A DNA stretch of 64,000 bases from Vibrio rotiferianus CAIM 577 = LMG 21460. GTDB taxonomy: Bacteria; Pseudomonadota; Gammaproteobacteria; Enterobacterales; Vibrionaceae. The notes below the pieces were generated by a model that saw only the letters and a program-made list of their open reading frames with translations, was not told the DNA's origin and searched no databases. Positions 60,379 to 64,000 of the stretch are shown here, piece by piece; the first letter of the stretch is position 1, and every line of letters starts with the position of its first letter. The stretch covers positions 1-64,000 of the forward strand of contig NZ_APHW01000022.1 of assembly GCF_002741985.1 (NCBI RefSeq), read 5' to 3'. Position numbers and translations under genes: made by a program.

Positions 60379-61179
60379 TTACTCACCTCCTTGATGGCGA
60401 TTAGCTCCACAAAAACTCTGAATCACTTGCTTGATGCGCTCTTCCATTCGGTAGTTAATACTCGACTCTCCCGCGGCAATCTGTACATCACCACGATTTA
60501 ACGCAGGCTCTGCTACAAGCGTCCAGTTACGGAACTCCAACTCACTTTCCCCGTAAGAAGAGCGAATAATAGAGACATCATCGGGGTTAAGATGCAAAGT
60601 GATCGGGTGTCCACTGATTGGAAGTGCTTCCACCGATTGTTTCACCGTATCAAGGATGACTTGAGGATTCGTTTGAACTTCTACATGAACCACTTCTTTT
60701 ACAAGGCACAACACCATGTCTACCAATTGCTTTTCGACCTGAGCATTCATCAACTCAAGCGGCTGAGCAAATTGGTTAGCAAGGTTAATAAAGGTCTCAA
60801 CTTGTTGCTGAATGTACTCTTGACCTGCAGTCACGCCTTCGACTTTACCGAGTTCTAAGCCCTCTGCATGGCCTGCTTGTAGGCCTTCATCTTTACCTTT
60901 TTCGTAGCCTTGCTTAAAACCAGCTTCTTGGCCTTGATGCAAGCCTTCTTGATACGCTCCTTGCTTAATTAACTCGATTTGCTCTTCTGTTAATTCAAGA
61001 ACTTGCTCTTCTTCAGGCTCATCAAAATTAGGCACCCACCCTGGGTCATAATTAAAGGCGGTCTCTTTCGCCTGCTTAGAGCTGGCATCGGCATAGTCTG
61101 GTAACCCCCAGCGCTGAGGTTCAACCATCGAATCCTCTTCGTCAGGGCGAATAAAGCCACGTTTTCTATCACCGACCAT
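60379..61179 (-). CDS. fliH: FliI regulator FliH
   Basis: 266 residues. Central GxxxG-type repeats (GQEAGFKQGYEKGKDEGLQAG and on, about 82-120) form the characteristic FliH helix, followed by a V-ATPase E-like C-terminal domain. It links FliI to FliN at the base. The N-terminus includes the FliN-binding tryptophan region (EPQRWGLPDY). Confidence 0.94.
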   Translation of the reverse strand: MVGDRKRGFIRPDEEDSMVEPQRWGLPDYADASSKQAKETAFNYDPGWVPNFDEPEEEQVLELTEEQIELIKQGAYQEGLHQGQEAGFKQGYEKGKDEGLQAGHAEGLELGKVEGVTAGQEYIQQQVETFINLANQFAQPLELMNAQVEKQLVDMVLCLVKEVVHVEVQTNPQVILDTVKQSVEALPISGHPITLHLNPDDVSIIRSSYGESELEFRNWTLVAEPALNRGDVQIAAGESSINYRMEERIKQVIQSFCGANRHQGGE

Positions 61180-61248
61180 GGGGCACCTACTGTGTACTTA
61201 GCTTTGAAGATAATTCGCCCTGCGGAGAATGGTGCAGGGCTGTAGTGA

Positions 61249-62301
61249 TTATAGGAATTCGTCCGCGCCGCCTGATAGCATGATTTCTCCGCTATCAGCC
61301 ATTCGTCTTGCAATTGCCAGAATTTCTTTCTGCGCCGCTTCCACATCTGCAACACGTACTGGTGGCATTGCTTCAATGTCATCGCGCATCATCTCAGCGG
61401 CACGCTTAGACATGTTCTTGAAGATCTTCTCACGTAGAGAGTCATCGGCACCTTTAAGCGCTTTCTGCAGAACGTCTTGAGGTACATCACGCAGCAATTT
61501 TTGAATACCTTGATCGTCCACTTCGACAAGGTTTTCGAATACAAACATAAGGTCTTGAATTTGCGTCGCCATGTCTTCGTCTTGATCTCGAATCTGCTCC
61601 ATGAGCAAACCTTCGACGTTGTTGTCGAGGTAGTTCATGATCTCTGCTGCTGCCTTCAAACCGCCAATCTTTGCGGCTTGCGCACCAGCCTGACCAGCAA
61701 ACTGCTTCTCCATGATTTCATTTAGCTCAGCCAATGCAGAAGGTTGAACTTCTTCTAGGTTGGCAATTCGCATCATCAGGTCGAGACGTACACGTTCAGG
61801 GAACTGAGAAAGAATTTCTGCCGATTGATCCGCTTCTAGGTATGACAATACGATAGTTTGAATTTGCGGGTGCTCGTTAACAATGATGCTGGCAACCTGA
61901 CGAGGATCCATCCATTTCAATGAATCAAGACCTTTAGAACCAGTACCAAGTAGAATTTGGTCTACAAGGTTGTTCGCTTTGTCCTCACCTAGTGCAGCCA
62001 CAAGCGCATTACGCATAAAGTCTTCACTGCCCATACCGATGTTAGTGTACTTCTGAATGTCTTCCAGAAATGCACGATGTACCGCAGAAACTTTATCCTG
62101 GCTAAGATCCTTCGCTCTCGCCATCGAACTACCAACACGCTGAACCTGCTTTGGTTCAAGGTGGCGAATTATCCCTGCCGCATCTTGTTCATTGAGACTC
62201 AACAGCAAAATTGCCGCTTTCTCTTCACCAGAAATGGTTGATGGGTCAATTTCTGCAGGTACACCCGCATTTTCTTCTTGAGGAACAATATCGTTAGCCA
62301 T
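61249..62301 (-). CDS. fliG: Flagellar motor switch protein FliG
   Basis: 350 residues. The N-terminal FliF-binding domain, middle domain with the EHPQ motif (NEHPQIQTIVLSYL) and C-terminal torque helix with charged residues (DDSLREKIFKNMSKRAAEMMRDDIEAM) are all seen. Overlaps fliF by 8 bp. Confidence 0.97.
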   Translation of the reverse strand: MANDIVPQEENAGVPAEIDPSTISGEEKAAILLLSLNEQDAAGIIRHLEPKQVQRVGSSMARAKDLSQDKVSAVHRAFLEDIQKYTNIGMGSEDFMRNALVAALGEDKANNLVDQILLGTGSKGLDSLKWMDPRQVASIIVNEHPQIQTIVLSYLEADQSAEILSQFPERVRLDLMMRIANLEEVQPSALAELNEIMEKQFAGQAGAQAAKIGGLKAAAEIMNYLDNNVEGLLMEQIRDQDEDMATQIQDLMFVFENLVEVDDQGIQKLLRDVPQDVLQKALKGADDSLREKIFKNMSKRAAEMMRDDIEAMPPVRVADVEAAQKEILAIARRMADSGEIMLSGGADEFL

Positions 62302-64000
62302 TATCCAACATCCAGTTCTTAACTACTTGAGCGGCAAGCTCTGGTTCGTTTGCGACTAACGCACGAACCGCTTTCAACACATCTTCATCTTTATGAAGGT
62401 TTGGTAGATCGATGCTTGAACCAAATTCAAACAGTTCACTACTCTCGATATCACTGCCAATCAGGCTGGTCTCACCATCTGCACCAATTGGTAGACCATC
62501 AGGTCCATACATTTCGTCTTCATCATCCGCCGCAGGGTTGAGAAGTTTCTTCATAGCAGGGCGAACAAGAACAAGAACGACCACGATAATGACAAGTGCA
62601 CTTGCGAACCAGCGAACCCAGTCATTAAAGTTAGGGTGCTCCCAAATTGGCGTATCGGCCAACTGTTCCATTTCAGGTTCTGCAAACTTAACGCTCAGAA
62701 CATTCAATAAGTCTCCACGCGCTTCACTAAATCCGACGGCACCAATCAAAACTTGACGGATGGCGTTAATTTCAGATTCACTGAGCGGTGTATACGTCAC
62801 CTCACCAGTGTCAGGGTTAACATTGCGATGTTCTTTGATAGCTACGGAAACGGTTTGGCGGTTAATCACCCCTGTTTGCATACGTTCATGTCGAATGGTC
62901 GTATCCAACTCGAAGTTACGAGTTGACTCTTTGCGTACTGAGCCCTGGCCTAGCACCGAACCGTCTTTCATTTGCGCAACATCTTGCGGGATAGATGCAT
63001 CTGCAGGAGGCTGATTACTGAGAGCACCCGGCACCCCTGCAACCATGTTGCCATTGTTATAATCTTCAAGTGCATATTCACTGCGTGTCGCTGGCGTATT
63101 CGGATCAAACTGCTTACGTGTTTGTTCGATGGCACTGAAGTCCATTTGAATATCAACCTGCGCGGTATAGTTTCCGTACCCCAAAATAGGCAAAAGAACA
63201 GAATCAATTTTTTCTCGCAAAGATTGCTCTTGGCTGCGTTCAAGCTCTTGCTCTTTACGGCGAGCGGCGGAAACTGGGTCTTGTGAGCCAGAGTTAAGCA
63301 GACGTCCATGCTGATCCGTCACTGTAATTCGAGACGTTTTCATCCCAGGTACGGCGCTTGCCACCATGTCGACAATAGAGTCGACTTCCTGCTGCTTCAG
63401 GTTTGCCCCAGTCGATAAAGTTAAAAATACCGATGCCGAAGCTTCTTGGTTGTGACGGACAAAAACGCTGTGCTTTGGTAATGCAAGTAAGACACGAGCC
63501 TTGCGAACTTGCTTCATTTCTTCAATTGCTTGGGCAAGCTGCCTTTCACGGCTGAGTTTCAAGCGCTCTTGCTCCAAACGCTGAGACACACCAAAACCCA
63601 TATCTTGCAAAAGGATATCGTCGCCAGCCTCAGTCGCTTGATTGACACCTGCACGAACCATTCCCAACTTAATTGAGTTGTAGTCGCTCGCTTCGACGGA
63701 AATCGTATTACCATCAAGTTTATAATTGATTTTTTGCTGATCTAAGTAGTCTAAAACTGGGATAAGTTCTTCAGTTTCATACGCGCCAAGTGGTCGCATT
63801 TCTGGTTCTTTGACCCAGAAAAACAACATCACAATTAACGCAACACAGATAGAGATAGAAAGTACAAGTACGACTTGTCGCAGTAGATCGAGATCACCTA
63901 CTGCCATATCAAACTTTGATGCACTGCGCTCTTCTAGATCTGGATTTTGACCTTCAACATCTATATCCGAACTAGAGACAAGAGCGCCATCGGTTCCGCC
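62294..64000 (-). CDS. fliF: MS-ring protein FliF (partial, start beyond right edge)
   Basis: The frame is open from the stop at 62294 to base 64000, at least 568 codons. An internal ATG at 63907 is not the likely start, because 31 more in-frame codons (GTDGALVSSSDIDVEG ...) lie before it and resemble a FliF N-terminal tail. First membrane helix at LLRQVVLVLSISICVALIVMLFF, ring-building motifs in the periplasmic part, second helix at about 62560-62620 and a C-terminal FliG-binding segment (LFEFGSSIDLPNLHKDEDVLKAVRALVANEPELAAQVVKNW). Confidence 0.96.
   Translation of the reverse strand, partial: GGTDGALVSSSDIDVEGQNPDLEERSASKFDMAVGDLDLLRQVVLVLSISICVALIVMLFFWVKEPEMRPLGAYETEELIPVLDYLDQQKINYKLDGNTISVEASDYNSIKLGMVRAGVNQATEAGDDILLQDMGFGVSQRLEQERLKLSRERQLAQAIEEMKQVRKARVLLALPKHSVFVRHNQEASASVFLTLSTGANLKQQEVDSIVDMVASAVPGMKTSRITVTDQHGRLLNSGSQDPVSAARRKEQELERSQEQSLREKIDSVLLPILGYGNYTAQVDIQMDFSAIEQTRKQFDPNTPATRSEYALEDYNNGNMVAGVPGALSNQPPADASIPQDVAQMKDGSVLGQGSVRKESTRNFELDTTIRHERMQTGVINRQTVSVAIKEHRNVNPDTGEVTYTPLSESEINAIRQVLIGAVGFSEARGDLLNVLSVKFAEPEMEQLADTPIWEHPNFNDWVRWFASALVIIVVVLVLVRPAMKKLLNPAADDEDEMYGPDGLPIGADGETSLIGSDIESSELFEFGSSIDLPNLHKDEDVLKAVRALVANEPELAAQVVKNWMLDNG

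Overview
The window reads as chromosomal DNA of a marine Vibrio, probably of the Harveyi clade (V. parahaemolyticus / alginolyticus / campbellii type). This rests on gene content and order: a polar-flagellum cluster with FlhF/FlhG, the ParC/ParP chemotaxis-array positioning pair, a FimV/HubP polar organiser with long acidic repeats, and the fabB-mnmC-yfcL-epmC ... aroC-prmB-smrB-sixA ... fadJ-fadI ... fadL-mlaA order shared with enterobacteria. No tRNA, rRNA, insertion sequence, prophage or CRISPR array was seen. Species is an inference; no search was run.

Layout. (1) 1-3205: 5' part of fimV/hubP (minus), running off the left edge inside a 126-bp tandem repeat. (2) 3.4-7.1 kb: asd2, pdxB and fabB (minus), with a structured fabB 3' UTR where the FarS sRNA is expected. 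(3) 7.2-17.1 kb: mnmC, an FMN reductase, yfcL, epmC, a TRIC-like membrane protein, a divergent SDR/LysR pair, aroC, prmB, smrB, sixA. (4) 17.5-24.2 kb: an M16 protease, a small secreted Lys/Gly-rich protein, and the fadIJ operon with a FadR-like operator on its promoter. (5) 24.3-30.1 kb: a candidate FNR-controlled sRNA, an ECF sigma factor with a DUF3379 membrane partner, two tandem FadL porins and mlaA. (6) 30.3-37.4 kb: ccmABCDEFGHI for cytochrome c maturation (minus). (7) 37.6-64.0 kb: one long minus-strand flagellar/chemotaxis block, in transcription order fliF(partial)-G-H-I-J, then fliK-L-M-N-O-P-Q-R-flhB behind a sigma-54 promoter, then flhA-flhF-flhG-fliA-cheY-cheZ-cheA-cheB-parC-parP-cheW-DUF2802 behind a second sigma-54 promoter.

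How it fits together. Fatty-acid genes (fabB, fadIJ, two fadL, mlaA) cluster loosely, with FadR-like sites at fadI and fadL and probable FarS sequence behind fabB. The right half builds, exports and positions the polar flagellum and chemosensory array; HubP at the left edge is the polar anchor that such ParA-like proteins work with in vibrios.

Main anomalies. Four genes are frameshifted. Three of them (fadI, ccmF, flhB) carry an 8-base G/C run where the conserved protein needs 6; ccmC lacks one base. Sequence error is the simplest reading, but identical +2 changes in the only three G/C runs of 7 or more that I found deserve a direct check. The best novelty candidate is the multi-hairpin sRNA at about 24339-24502 with an FNR-like box centred 41.5 bp upstream of its inferred start.
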